NCBI GenBank assembly: GCA_007258455.2
Contig: VDFB02139063.1
Coordinates: 248,001 to 312,000 of the forward strand
Reading direction: 5' to 3'
DNA length: 64,000 nt
From: Sequoia sempervirens
Lineage: Eukaryota > Streptophyta > Pinopsida > Cupressales > Cupressaceae
Each line of letters begins with the position of its first letter. Within the stretch, counting starts at the first letter, position 1. Shown piece after piece: positions 23,288 to 33,320 of the stretch. A program made the translations under genes and the position numbers. The notes under the pieces were generated by a model. The model ran no database searches and had not been told where the DNA came from. It was given only the letters and a program-made list of their open reading frames with translations.

Positions 23288-23374
23288 CGTGGCTCAGAAA
23301 ATGGCGTTCATCCACGACATGGCCTCGTCAGCTCTCATATTCCCTATATTTTCGTAATTATGGTGTAGAGAACC

Positions 23375-24655
23375 TTAAGTGAAATCAAAATGAATACTCT
23401 TTGAGGCATTTTTCAAACTGGCTTTTCCAAAACCCTGGAAATACTCTGTCTTGAGGGAAAATGAATTTATTTTCTTGCGAGGAACCTTGTCTTTTTCTGC
23501 CATTTCATGTGACACATATTGCACCCGCCACAACTCCGTCTTGTTTCCAAGCCCATACTTTCCCACGAGCTTCAGCTCCGCGTCCGACTCTGCCGCATCC
23601 ATATCACGAACCACACTCAGAAACTCTACCGCCACAAAGGTCTTCTCTTCAACGGGATGCCCGCAGACTAGACTTGGAGCGCTCATTATTTTTCCTTCAA
23701 ATTCTTTGAATTCCTCAAACACGTCTACCTCTCCATCTTCTTCAAGTTCTCTCTCAACTTCATCATCTGGACCTTTCCTGCCACTGCCAGTCTGCAGGTC
23801 TTTCTTCTTGGAGTCCTCCAAAGCGGCCACCGTTGCACTTTCGGCCTCTCTGGCTTCATTTGCATGCAATTCTGCTTCAATAAATGGCATATCTTCATCC
23901 ATTGGAGTGGCTTCTACAACAGATTGTGCAACCAAGGAAGTTTCATCTATTTCCATCAACGAAATTCCACAGTCAACAATAGCAACAATTGTTTCTTCAT
24001 GAGGCACTACATGTGCTTTTAACTTCTTACTTGTGGAATTGTGATCATAATTTCTCACCTTACGTTTCATGGAATTCCTCACTTCTTCTCGCTCCTCTAG
24101 AAGATCAAACGTGACCCTCTTCTTACCTTTCATTGATTTCAGCTTCGGAGATTGATTCCTTTTGTGTGAATTCTCAAGACCTTGCATGCCCATGTGACCA
24201 AGCCTCTTGAACCAAGGCTCTGTGTCACTATCCACCATTGCCTTCGCAACTCCCACCTCATTGTGACTCTCCAACACATATAAAGTGTTTAATTTGCTGC
24301 CTTCTGCAATCACTCGGGCTCCTTTTGTCACCTTCCATCGAATTAGTTCAAAAGTGACTCCACATCCTTGAGAACTCAATTGCCCAACTGAAATTGAATT
24401 ATGTTTCAGTTGAGGGACATACCTGACATCCCTTAACAACCAAATTTTTCCATTTGTTAGTTTCAACAAGACATCTCCTCTGCCAACAATATCAAGAGAT
24501 TTATTATCTGCAAGAAGGACCTTACCAAAAACACCGTTTTGAAAGGTTTTGAAAAATTCCCTACATGAAGTAATATGAAATGAAGCTCCCGTATCTAGCA
24601 CCCAAGCATTTGTTTCAATTTCGTCTTCGGTTAACAAAAGTACACTATCTTCCAT
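23375..24655 (-). CDS. Chimeric ORF A: copia protease fused to captured sequence incl. uS4 (RPS9)
   Basis: 426 uninterrupted codons. ATG at 24655 is about 25 bases after the PBS, so gag is absent. Residues 18-29 are the copia protease site WVLDTGASFHIT with an intact D-T-G. Residues 148-160, WFKRLGHMGMQGL, are the start of the GAG-pre-integrase motif. From residue about 161 copia homology ends. An E/K-rich part of unknown origin follows. Residues 358-380 (23516-23584) match the N-terminal part of eukaryotic ribosomal protein uS4 (DAELKLVGKYGLGNKTELWRV). The last 46 residues are unassigned. ORF B lies 87 bases downstream on the same strand, so one transcript would carry both. Confidence 0.75.
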   Translation of the reverse strand: MEDSVLLLTEDEIETNAWVLDTGASFHITSCREFFKTFQNGVFGKVLLADNKSLDIVGRGDVLLKLTNGKIWLLRDVRYVPQLKHNSISVGQLSSQGCGVTFELIRWKVTKGARVIAEGSKLNTLYVLESHNEVGVAKAMVDSDTEPWFKRLGHMGMQGLENSHKRNQSPKLKSMKGKKRVTFDLLEEREEVRNSMKRKVRNYDHNSTSKKLKAHVVPHEETIVAIVDCGISLMEIDETSLVAQSVVEATPMDEDMPFIEAELHANEAREAESATVAALEDSKKKDLQTGSGRKGPDDEVERELEEDGEVDVFEEFKEFEGKIMSAPSLVCGHPVEEKTFVAVEFLSVVRDMDAAESDAELKLVGKYGLGNKTELWRVQYVSHEMAEKDKVPRKKINSFSLKTEYFQGFGKASLKNASKSIHFDFT

Positions 24656-24678
24656 ATCTACTCCTTGGCTCTAACCAA

Positions 24679-24690
24679 GCTCTGATACCA
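24679..24690 (-). other. PBS of capture element
   Basis: tggtatcagagc on the minus strand, two bases inside the LTR at 24693. It is a perfect match to the usual initiator Met-tRNA site, unlike the decayed sites of neighbouring elements. Confidence 0.85.
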
Positions 24691-24692
24691 AT

Positions 24693-24950
24693 TGTGGAGC
24701 ATTAAAGGAGTAGATAAAAACAAGAATTAGAAGTCACACAACATAACACAACAACATAACATCATAACATGAGTTTTAACGTGGTTCACCATAAATGGCT
24801 ACGTCCACTAGGAAAGCAGGGAATAATCTTATATTAATCAATGATCCAATACAATACATGAACTATACTTATACACTCATATTCATCCATAAACTAAAGA
24901 GTTGAGAGGAGATGAAGGGTCAAATGATTGTTGGGCTTCACATCCCAACA
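24693..24950 (-). repeat. 5' LTR of capture element
   Basis: 258 bases, same length as the partner LTR with about eight differences, followed by the caaac target duplication. Confidence 0.9.
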
Positions 24951-24955
24951 CAAAC

Positions 24956-25976
24956 ACTGGATATTCATTCAGGGTTAATTGTCCAACCCGATGTACCGAG
25001 GCTCACCAAGTATCATGTGAGGCTTTTGATATGTCGTGACTATTGGTAATCGTTCTATTCACTCTATAATGAAGAGAAAGCCTATGGAAATTCTATCCTG
25101 CGAAATGCTCTACCTTTGGATCTATGAGTTGTCGATGAGACTGAGATGAAATTCATGATTAGACGTCCGCCCTTCGGTGCTCCAATATATTGCTCAATAA
25201 TGCTTGAACCAACAAAACATGAACTCTCGATGTCGTGTCTGCCTTTGGTGACTATATGCGTGCAGATAATTAGTGACTCCTTGTGAGGACGACACATAAT
25301 GAAGCTGTGTGGGTGCACAATAGTGTCACCTTCAATAGTTAGTAAGATCACAATGTGTAGGATTGTCGTGGATGCCAGTGCAGGTTTGAACAAGTGCTGG
25401 GGAATAATATTGATGGCAGTGATGAAGATTACAACTCCTGACTGCCTGGGTGTTGTGTGTGTTGCCACTGTTGAACAGTGCCGCTCTGTTCCAATGAATG
25501 GCATTCTCTAGGGTCACTTGGCTAGAGCCTGGGCTCGGCCAAGGCAGTGATCTCCTCCGGGTAACCCAATGATATCGTTTCCTTCTCTATAAAACAAGAG
25601 ATGCCAATGAATGATCATAAATGAAGTTGAACAGAAAGCTAAACACAAATTTCCCAGGCTTTGAGACTATGTCCAGACTTGAGTGTTGAGGTGAGAGACT
25701 ACATCCTCAAATCGTAAGGTAATTATTCCCAAATTTGTGATGATCTCCATGACGCCTCGAGCCTGAATAAATAATCAATCCGAATTACCTTCCCAATTGG
25801 GTCGGCCACAATCAATAAATTTAAATATTATTTTTAATAATTTAAATTAACATTATTTTTATTATTTAATATTATTAAATATTTAAAATATTTAATTATT
25901 ATATTATTTAATAGTGTTTAAAAACACTTTATAATTTTCCCTCCAAAAACCATTTAATTTATTTGGGGACATGACA
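24956..25976 (-). repeat. 5' LTR of intron-3 element, outer piece
   Basis: Continues the LTR after the capture element (actggatattca, tgcctgggtgt, gggacatgaca), parallel to 18450-19464. Followed by target duplication ggtct. Confidence 0.85.
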
Positions 25977-25981
25977 GGTCT

Positions 25982-26231
25982 CTCAAACCAAGGAGTTGAG
26001 AGCAAAGTATCCAGCCCACCAGAGTTGTCTGGATCCTGGTCTCATCCCTTATAGAAGTTTGGATCTTGGTAGACACCATAATCAAAAAACATAACATCAC
26101 CCTCATGAATTGTGCTCAACCAATTTAACTACCCTACCTTGAAAAACAAAATGCAAGCTCCGCTCGACCATAGTCTAAGCAAGAAATTGATCTTCCTTGT
26201 AAGAAAATTTAGAGTGTTTTCCATGTTGTAG
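25982..26231 (+). other. GH5 intron 3, right part
   Basis: Non-coding DNA between the intron element and exon 4. It holds the second copy of the short intronic duplication (26109-26160) and ends in an acceptor ttgtag at 26226-26231. Confidence 0.6.
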
Positions 26232-26887
26232 ATATGGCGTGTGAAAGCGGGGACCTACCAGCTGAGAGTTAACAATAAACAGTTCGGAGGAGTAGCTAAT
26301 GGGGAGGTGGAATTTTGAATGTAGTTGCAATGACACCTAAGACATGGGAAACATTTTAGATCATAAGAAACTTGGCCAATTCAATTTGGGTGTACATCAA
26401 GGTTTCAAATGGAATGTACATCCAGGTATGTGTTTCTCATATGAGTTCATTCATGTGGGAGTGATAGCTGAATAGTAGAGTAGTATAATTGAAATGCATT
26501 GTGCAATGCTCTTTGAAGGCCCTATCAAAAGATCAGCTGATGACAGACTTCAAAGGGGAGCCTGGATGGGACGATGATAATACCGCTACCTTCGATATGA
26601 GTATTGTTGGATGGATGTAGGGAGAGTTTCAGATCTCTAACGACTATGAACCCGACAAAGTTGCTCAAGTCTTAAACGTAATCAACTCTTCTTCAATTTT
26701 GAGATAAATTGTCTTCCCCTCATTTGAAATATCCCTCTTACATGTTAAATTTTTATTTTTATAGGAACACAGAAACACCTACGTTATAGAGGATTATTTT
26801 TTCTTCCTCTCCAATCACAGTATTTAAACACTATGAGAATCCCAGTGGGATGATGGATTGCAAGTGACCCAAATCCCCCCGCCCCTT
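26232..26887 (+). pseudogene. GH5 gene, exons 4, 5 and first part of 6
   Basis: Exon 4 (26232-26425) gives IWRVKAGTYQLRVNNKQFGG, the fascin-like region, then a one-base loss and a TAG at 26357. Exon 5 (26519-26677) gives EPGWDDDNTATFDMSIVGWM, then TAG at 26618 where relatives have Q, then GEFQISNDYEPDKVAQVL. Exon 6 starts at 26765 with EHRNTYVIEDYFFFLSNH, which leads into the GH5 barrel. After a frameshift it reads NTMRIPVG, TGA for Trp at 26851, WIASDPNPPAP. It is cut at 26887 by the LARD. Splice sites GT/AG are intact around exons 4 and 5. So the gene was dead, or died, with several independent lesions. Confidence 0.85.
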
Positions 26888-27605
26888 TGTTAGGAAAATG
26901 AAGGTGTCTCAACCTTTTATTTTTTAATTGTTGCTAATTTTTGTATGTTTTCTTTTGAGTTACAACTTGTAGTTTCTTTTTCTGATGAGGAGTCAAGTTG
27001 GAAAGTTGATTTTACAGGTGGTGTTGTGCATGAAGGCATTTTCTATTTACATGTTGATTTTTGAAAATTGATTTAGAAATGTCTAATTTGTGCATTGTAA
27101 GCTCTATAAATATGATATTTTTTTTGAGGTGTTATGAGAGGAGATATTGAATTCACAGGGGTTATGCTATTGGATTTTCTCCAGATGGAACAAGATATAA
27201 ATCTCCATGTAAAGGCTTAGAGCTTGGCTTAGAGCTTGCAATTGTACTGTAACTTTGTATTTGGTTGCTGAATAATACAATGGATCTATGCTTTTGGAGT
27301 GCGGGGTTTTTTACTCAAAAGGGTTTTCCCCACGTAAATCTTTGTATTCATGTCTTTTGTCCTTTCATGTTTAATGATTCCATTTATTGAATCTTTTTAA
27401 TGCATGTTGTTGAAATTGGCTGATCTTGCATGATCCAAAATTACATGAGCTTTCCTCTAAAGATTAATGGTGGAAAATAAAATATGTTTGATTCCGCTTT
27501 ATGGCATAGTAGTACATGTTTTTGAGGTTCTCTGAAGAAACATTGTTTACCGAAGACACTTACTGATCTCAGATGTTTGTTCTGGGATGAATCAATTTCC
27601 CTTCA
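26888..27605 (+). repeat. LARD 5' LTR
   Basis: 718 bases from tgttaggaaaatgaag to aatttcccttca, matching 31318-32033. Confidence 0.88.
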
Positions 27606-30600
27606 ATTGGTATTAGAGCTTTCTTTTGGGATTTACTTTTTCTTGCATTTGCAGGTTTGTGAGTTGCATGTACTTGCATGGACTCGCATGGGCTTGCATA
27701 TGCTTGCATGTTGATGCATGTAAGGATTCCTGGTGTTTTTGGTTCTGGGTATTCCTTCTGTGAAGATTTCTTAGTTTGGCAAGCTTGAGGAAATCAGAAG
27801 CAATCAGATGAAGATTGATCCTTTGGTGAGTGGAAGTTCTTTCTTTTTTGTTTTAGTTTCAATAGAAAACACACAGCTTGAAGGATGGTGAAGACAGAGA
27901 AAATAGAGTTGGTCATAGTGAAATGATGTGATCTGAAGCTCCTAGTTGACAACGAAATAATCTTGATGCATGGGGTGAGATTTTTTGCTTTGTGGTTGTG
28001 TTGCAGCAAAGGTTTCATAGTGGGTGTTTGTGTGAGAGGCTCCCTAGTGATATGGAGAAGCTTGGATTGTTTTTCAGCTATGGAGTAATGTGCTTATGCT
28101 GGGTGCTTTTTCCTAGTATTGGAAGGCATTGTTTTTTGTTACCCCGATTGCATGTAGGCTATGGAGTTGTTCATTGGATGATCTGGAAGCTTCTACAATA
28201 TCTCCCTTGGATGCATGTGCATGTTGGTGGTTGTGGAGTTGGCCTAAAATGGGCTTGGAGTTCCTAAACTGCTTTTTCCTTTTATGGATATTTTGCATTT
28301 GCATGGCTTAGATTCATGTTCTTTGGATATGAGGGTTTTATAGATTTTCCTAAAAAATATATGGTTACGATCATCTATGATAATCCATTATTCTGGTTTA
28401 ACTATTATGGTGCTTTTTTAGACTTTTGAGTCTTCTAGATGTGAAGTGGGCATGGATGCACATGGGTGTTTTTCAAACATTGTGGTTTTGCAGGTTTTAC
28501 ACTGTTAAGAAAAACTTGTTGTTTTATGGAGCTACAATTAAGCTATTTTCTAGACTCTGGCTTTTGGGGTGTTACTGATGAGATAGTTGTTGTTTTGCAT
28601 GCATGCTTCATGTGTGTTGTGAGGAGGTGAGATGCTTTCTCTGCATGGGAGTGTTGGTATGTGATTAGTCACTCAACAATTTTGTGGTAATGCTTGGTGG
28701 ATTCCTTGATTATGGTGCTCATTGTGGACATGATTGACAAATCAGATCTAAGCTTGATCTGGTGCTTGAGTCATGTTGTCTTCATGGTTATTCTATTTGA
28801 GATCTCAGTTTTGTAGTTTCCAGTGTGATAGTGGGTGTGCATGTTGCATTGATTGGATCTACGGGTTGTGCAATGTTGTGGGTTGTCTTTACCTACTTGA
28901 TTGCATAGATGAATCGGAATTGGATTGTCTATATCCATGAGGTTTGATTCTGTGTTGATGCAAACTTGTTAGCTAACCTTGTCTATGGTCACTTGTGCAT
29001 TGGTTTGGTTGCTTTGAGATGAGAGGATGGATGCTATGAGAGTACCTAGATAGTTTGTGTTGGGATCTTGTAGCATGGTGTATTTCCTTGATTTGGAGAT
29101 CTTGGTTTCACTTGGTGTGATCAATAATACATTTGTATATGTGTGGAATTGGATCATGATTTTTCAAATTTAGGATATGGTGTGTCATGTGCTTGGAAAG
29201 CTCGATACCACGATTTAGTGGGAGTTTTAGCAGTGATTGTGTATTCATCACTATGTGGTGAATGATCTTTAGTGATGTAGATGTTTTAGAGGGACTCTTA
29301 GATCATGTTGTTGTAGAAGGATTTCTTCACATTTGCGTGTGAACACTATTTGAGGATGTGTAGCATCTCGAAGCCATGGAGGACTCTTGTGGTCTTTGGG
29401 TTGAGGTGTTGGTGGTGCTTGATAGGTGATGTTGGCTTAGAGTATATTGCTATTATGTCATGATATACTCTTGATTCTAAATTGGATTTTTGGAATGATG
29501 CATTTCTCTTGAGACCATGGTATGTTCACTTGGAGCATGGGATCTCCTTAGGGGGATGGTAAGATCATGATGTCATGATAAGTTCCTGATTCAGATGATA
29601 AGAGCTTTGACAATGGTTTGGTGATTCTCTGTGTTTTGGGTGCATTGGTTATATGCTTGAGAACTTCATGATAGTACATTGATGCATTTGGAGTTTAGCA
29701 TGAGATGATTGTTTGTAGGTGCTCATGGATACATGGGGAATGGGGTGAGGCTATATTTCTCTTGAGATGAGAGAAATGTTGTTGAGATGGTTACTCTTGA
29801 TGAGATCTCAATGTAGAAAGTTTGAGGAGCCTACACCTTGGTTGGACATGAGTTCAATAGAGACCTATGAGGAGATTTCTCTTGGAGGACCATGATGGCT
29901 TGCATATCTTGGAGGAGCATTCTCATTCCCCACTCTTGGTCTACTCAGCAACTTATCACTTGAGAGGTATTGCCCATTATTTCTCTAAGGTGCTTTATGC
30001 TTTCTTTCATAAGCATGGATCTTGAGCTACTATTAGATGGTTCTAGAGGATTCATTGAGAGAGATGGATAGCATGTTTATCTTCTTGGGTTTGCATTTTC
30101 ATATATGATGATCATAGGGGATGGTAGTGGGCTGATTTCTTGAGATGGGAAATAGAGTAGTTTGATCTTTTTTGAGAAGCTTACATCTATGTAGATACAT
30201 GATGAATATGTTATGTTTGATCTCTTGAGGTTGAACGGGTTTGGATGTTGTTATGGCTTTTCTCTTGGAGTTGTGAAGGAGATCTTACTTGACACAGTTG
30301 ACACTTAGAGGTGTATGTAGAAGGGCATGCTACATGTTTATGATTTGCAGATTTTTCTTTTTAGTCTGGTTCTTCTTCCTGTATGTTTAGATTCATATGA
30401 CTTTAGATGTGAGATTTCTACATGTGGAGCTATAGTGATCACTAGTTTGTGGTCATGTGTTGTCACTTGGTTGATGACATGGAGGTTCTTGTATCTCTTT
30501 CTTCTGTCAGATATGGAGAACATGGGAGAGCTATGGAAGATTGTTGAGAGAGATGTTTCTTGCAGTAGTTGGTTGCAAGATTTGCAGATCTTTGTGGATG

Positions 30601-31317
30601 GTCCTTAGTACTACATGGTTACACTTTCTATGTGTTGTGATTAGTAGATTCATTGTGCCTTTGATCTTTTTAGATTCAACATTACTCATGCAATGGGAGT
30701 TCCTATGTGTGTTTGGTATTCTTCGACTGGTTGGCACATGAAGCTTGTATTTGTAGTTGATGGGTTGGCTATGTAGGTGGCATGAGTTTTCTGATGTGGA
30801 TATCTTCAAGATATGGGTGATTGGATGGATTAGCACTTGTTGTGCATGCTATTTTCAGTCGTGTGGGTTAGTCAGTTAGATGGGAGAAGTCAGTTTCCTG
30901 GTTATTGTTCTAATTGATGTTCTATCTTGTTTTCTAGAGGATGACTTCATGATTGTGTTCGGGTTGCAAGCTTTGAAGTTGACGTTGTTGATGCTTCTGT
31001 ACAACTTGTGAGCACAATGGAGTGGTGGCAGTATTCTGTAGCCTTTGCTATCAGTTGGATCTTATGCTTGTGCTCTTTGGACTGGTGCATATACACAATG
31101 GCTTGTTCCTTTCCTTGGAGGATGGTAGGAACTGTTGCCTAAGATGGTGGTCATCTTGGATGTTGCTGTAGGTGTCTTGGTTGGAGCATGATAGCATTGT
31201 TCGAGATTCTCATGATTGCATGTACGGCTGTGATGATGTGTTTTCATCGGTTGACTCTTAGTAGTTAAATACTGTTACTTTCATGGGCTCTTCAAAGGTG
31301 TTCGACAAGTGGGAGAA
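27606..31317 (+). other. LARD internal region, non-coding
   Basis: No frame longer than about 100 codons and none with a retrotransposon motif. Near 27655-27722 it has a cluster of about six ttgcatg / cgcatgg words at roughly 10-base spacing. The rest is T/G-rich single-copy-looking sequence with scattered gagatttctcttgga-type words. Confidence 0.65.
27608..27619 (+). other. LARD primer binding site
   Basis: tggtattagagc two bases after the LTR resembles the copia Met-tRNA site tggtatcagagc with one change. Confidence 0.7.
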
Positions 31318-32033
31318 TGCTAGAAAAATGAAGGTGTCTCAACCTTTGATTTTTCCATAGCATTGATTTTTTAATTGTTGCTAATTTTCTCACGTTGTCT
31401 TTTGAGTTACAACTTGCAGTTTCTTTTTCTGATGAGTCAAGTTGGAAAATTGATTTTATAGGTGGAGTTGTGCATGAAGACATTTTCTATTTCCATGTTG
31501 AGTTTTGACAATTGATTTAGAAATGTCTAATTTGTGCATTGTAAGCTCTATTTAAATATGAGATTTTTCTTGAGTTGTGAGAGGAGATATTGAATTCATA
31601 GGGGTTATGCTGCCGAATTTTCTCCAGATAGAACAGGATGTAAATCTCCATGTAAAAGCTTAGAGCCTGCAATTGTATTGTAACTATGTATTTAGTTGCT
31701 GAATAATACAATGGATCTATGCTTTTGGAGTGTGGGGTTTTTTGCCCGAAAGGGTTTTCCCCACATAAATCTTTGTGTTCATGTCTTCTATCCTTTCGTA
31801 TTTAATGATTCTGTTTATTGAATCTTTTTAATGCATGTTGTTGGCTGATCTTGCATGATCTAAAATTGCATGAGCTTTCCTCTAAGGATTAATGGTGGGA
31901 AATAAACTGTCTGATTCCGCTTTATAGCATAGTAGTACATGTTTTTGAGGTTCTCTAAAGAAACATTGTTTACCGAAGACACTTCACTTACTGATCTCAG
32001 TTGTTCATTTTGGGATGAATCAATTTCCCTTCA
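31318..32033 (+). repeat. LARD 3' LTR
   Basis: 716 bases, preceded by a purine-rich stretch and followed by the duplicated ccctt and then the interrupted exon. Confidence 0.88.
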
Positions 32034-33320
32034 CCCTTTCGTTGGAAGATCTCTCAAGGCACTCGAAATAGTCTTCACCTGGGCTCTATAAGTGATTTCT
32101 TCCCAAAATAAGCGGCAAAATTAGGCGTGATGAGATCTAATTAGAAATTTCCTTAGGAGGCTTCACAAGATGGTTTGGAATCTATGTTGCAGGAAGCACA
32201 GTCTCAAAGTGATCATTGATCTTCATGCTGCTGCGGGCTCACAAAATGGAGATTAGCATAGCAGAAGCAGAGATGACTTCGTAGAATGGACTGACTCAAA
32301 GAACATCAAAACCTCCCTTTCTGCCATTGATTTTCTCGCTGCCAGGTAGAGCTCAAAGAGCCAGTAGTTATCAATGCAGCTAGTGAATAAGTAGGGACAC
32401 TTTGCCATGACCATTGTCTTTTCCAATCTTATTCCAAAAAAAAAAATTCATTAAATGATTTTAATGGACTGTAAAAATCGGTCCACATTTTAAGTTTTAA
32501 TTTGTGTATAGAGGGTTTATCTGAAATCACACATTTTTTTAATAAGATTCATCTATTAATATGATTTAAAATGAATCATCTCAAACAAGTCAAATCGTAG
32601 AATGTACTATTAAATCATAAAAACCTAAACTGAAATGGGTATGGCAGATACGGGGCTCATGAAGCATTACTGGGCATTGAGCTGCTAAATGAACCGCGGT
32701 CCCCTGGAGTAGATCTGAAAAACCTGACCAATTATTACATCCAAGGCTACAACACTGTTCGGAACCCTTCTCCTACGGCCTATGTGATAATGAGCGACAG
32801 GGTCGGCCCTACAGACCCCAAGGAACTTTTCCCCATAAATGATGGTCTAACCAATACTGTAGTGGATGTGCATTATTACAACCTGTTCTATGACATCCTA
32901 TTCAAAAACATGACCGTTGAGCAGAATATCGACTACGTCAAGAACCAGAGAGCTACCGCTCTGCAGAGCCTTGTTACTTCCAATGGCCCCCTCATTCTTG
33001 TTGGTAAAATTCTTTACAATGCCTATATCCCATTATTAGACAAGTCAAAAGTTTAGAGTGTACTGTTTAAGGCTTAAAATTCTGCATGTGACAATTGATT
33101 TTGAAAAATTCATGTATGATTGGTTTTGAAAATTTCAGGGGAATGGGTAGCGGAATGGATGGTGAAAAATGGATCGAAGTCTGATTATCAGAGATTTGCA
33201 GATGCACAGCTGGAGGTATATGGAGAGGCCTCTTTTGGATGGGCTTATTGGACCTTAAGAAATGTTATTCAGCACTGGAGCTTTGAATGGATGGTGAACA
33301 ATCAATACATTAGGCTCTAA
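32034..33320 (+). pseudogene. GH5 gene, rest of exon 6 and exons 7-9 (left copy)
   Basis: Exon 6 resumes as FVGRSLKALEIVFTWAL to 32087. The donor reads ataagtg, a G-to-A loss of gtaagtg. Exon 7 (32193-32345) gives KHSLKVIIDLHAAAGSQNGD, then TAG at 32254, then DFLAAR. Exon 8 (32648-33003) carries IELLNEPRSPGVDL, with the GH5 acid/base Glu in LNEP, and VVDVHYYNLF. Exon 9 (33139-33320) begins GEWVAEWMV, with the nucleophile Glu, and ends QYIRL plus TAA. Exons 8 and 9 are open and phase-matched, so the catalytic residues survive, but the upstream lesions prevent a full enzyme. Confidence 0.88.

Larger units (their letters stand above)
21402..24950 (-). mobile_element. Copia-derived gene-capture retrotransposon (chimeric, minus strand)
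   Basis: A 3,549-base element with two 258-base LTRs (on the minus strand tgttggg...ctccaca), caaac duplications at 21397-21401 and 24951-24955, a minus-strand PBS at 24679-24690 and a purine tract acgggggagat next to the left LTR. The LTRs differ at about eight sites (about 97% by my count), so it is younger than its host. Of a copia polyprotein only the protease and pre-integrase segment remain. The rest of the interior is two long ORFs holding fragments of at least four host genes (uS4, hnRNP-like RRM, eIF3c, eIF3b). It carries no integrase or RT and must rely on another copia element to move. Confidence 0.85.
18146..25976 (-). mobile_element. Non-autonomous LTR element (minus strand) in GH5 intron 3, with nested element
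   Basis: LTRs are 18146-19464 and 21132-25976. The latter is interrupted by the element 21402-24950. Read on the minus strand they begin tgtcatg and end near catcaca. Target duplication ggtct lies at 18141-18145 and 25977-25981. The minus-strand PBS is at 21119-21130. A purine tract (gagcgggggaaat on the minus strand) abuts the left LTR at 19465-19477. The interior is only 1.67 kb and encodes two unfamiliar ORFs with no pol. One ORF is related to an ORF in the gypsy-type element at 37878/50873. Confidence 0.85.
26888..32033 (+). mobile_element. Copia-type LARD inserted in GH5 exon 6
   Basis: LTRs 26888-27605 and 31318-32033 (tgttag/tgctag ... cccttca), target duplication ccctt at 26883-26887 and 32034-32038. 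PBS after the first LTR, purine-rich gacaagtgggagaa before the second. The LTR contains ggggtttttt...gggttttccccac, a hallmark of copia-type LTRs. The 3.7 kb interior shows no gag or pol frame on either strand. I treat it as a large retrotransposon derivative. The 5' LTR differs from the 3' LTR by many changes, including insertions near 27225, so it is old. Confidence 0.85.

Noticed and set aside
27992..28267. 91-codon plus-strand ORF in the LARD
   Set aside because: No family pattern, high Trp/Cys composition typical of chance frames in T/G-rich DNA, and no homologous gag or pol nearby.
17225..33320. Functional GH5 gene with a giant intron
   Set aside because: Stops in exons 4-7, frameshifts, a lost splice donor and a retroelement inside exon 6 rule it out, although exons 1-3, 8 and 9 are open.
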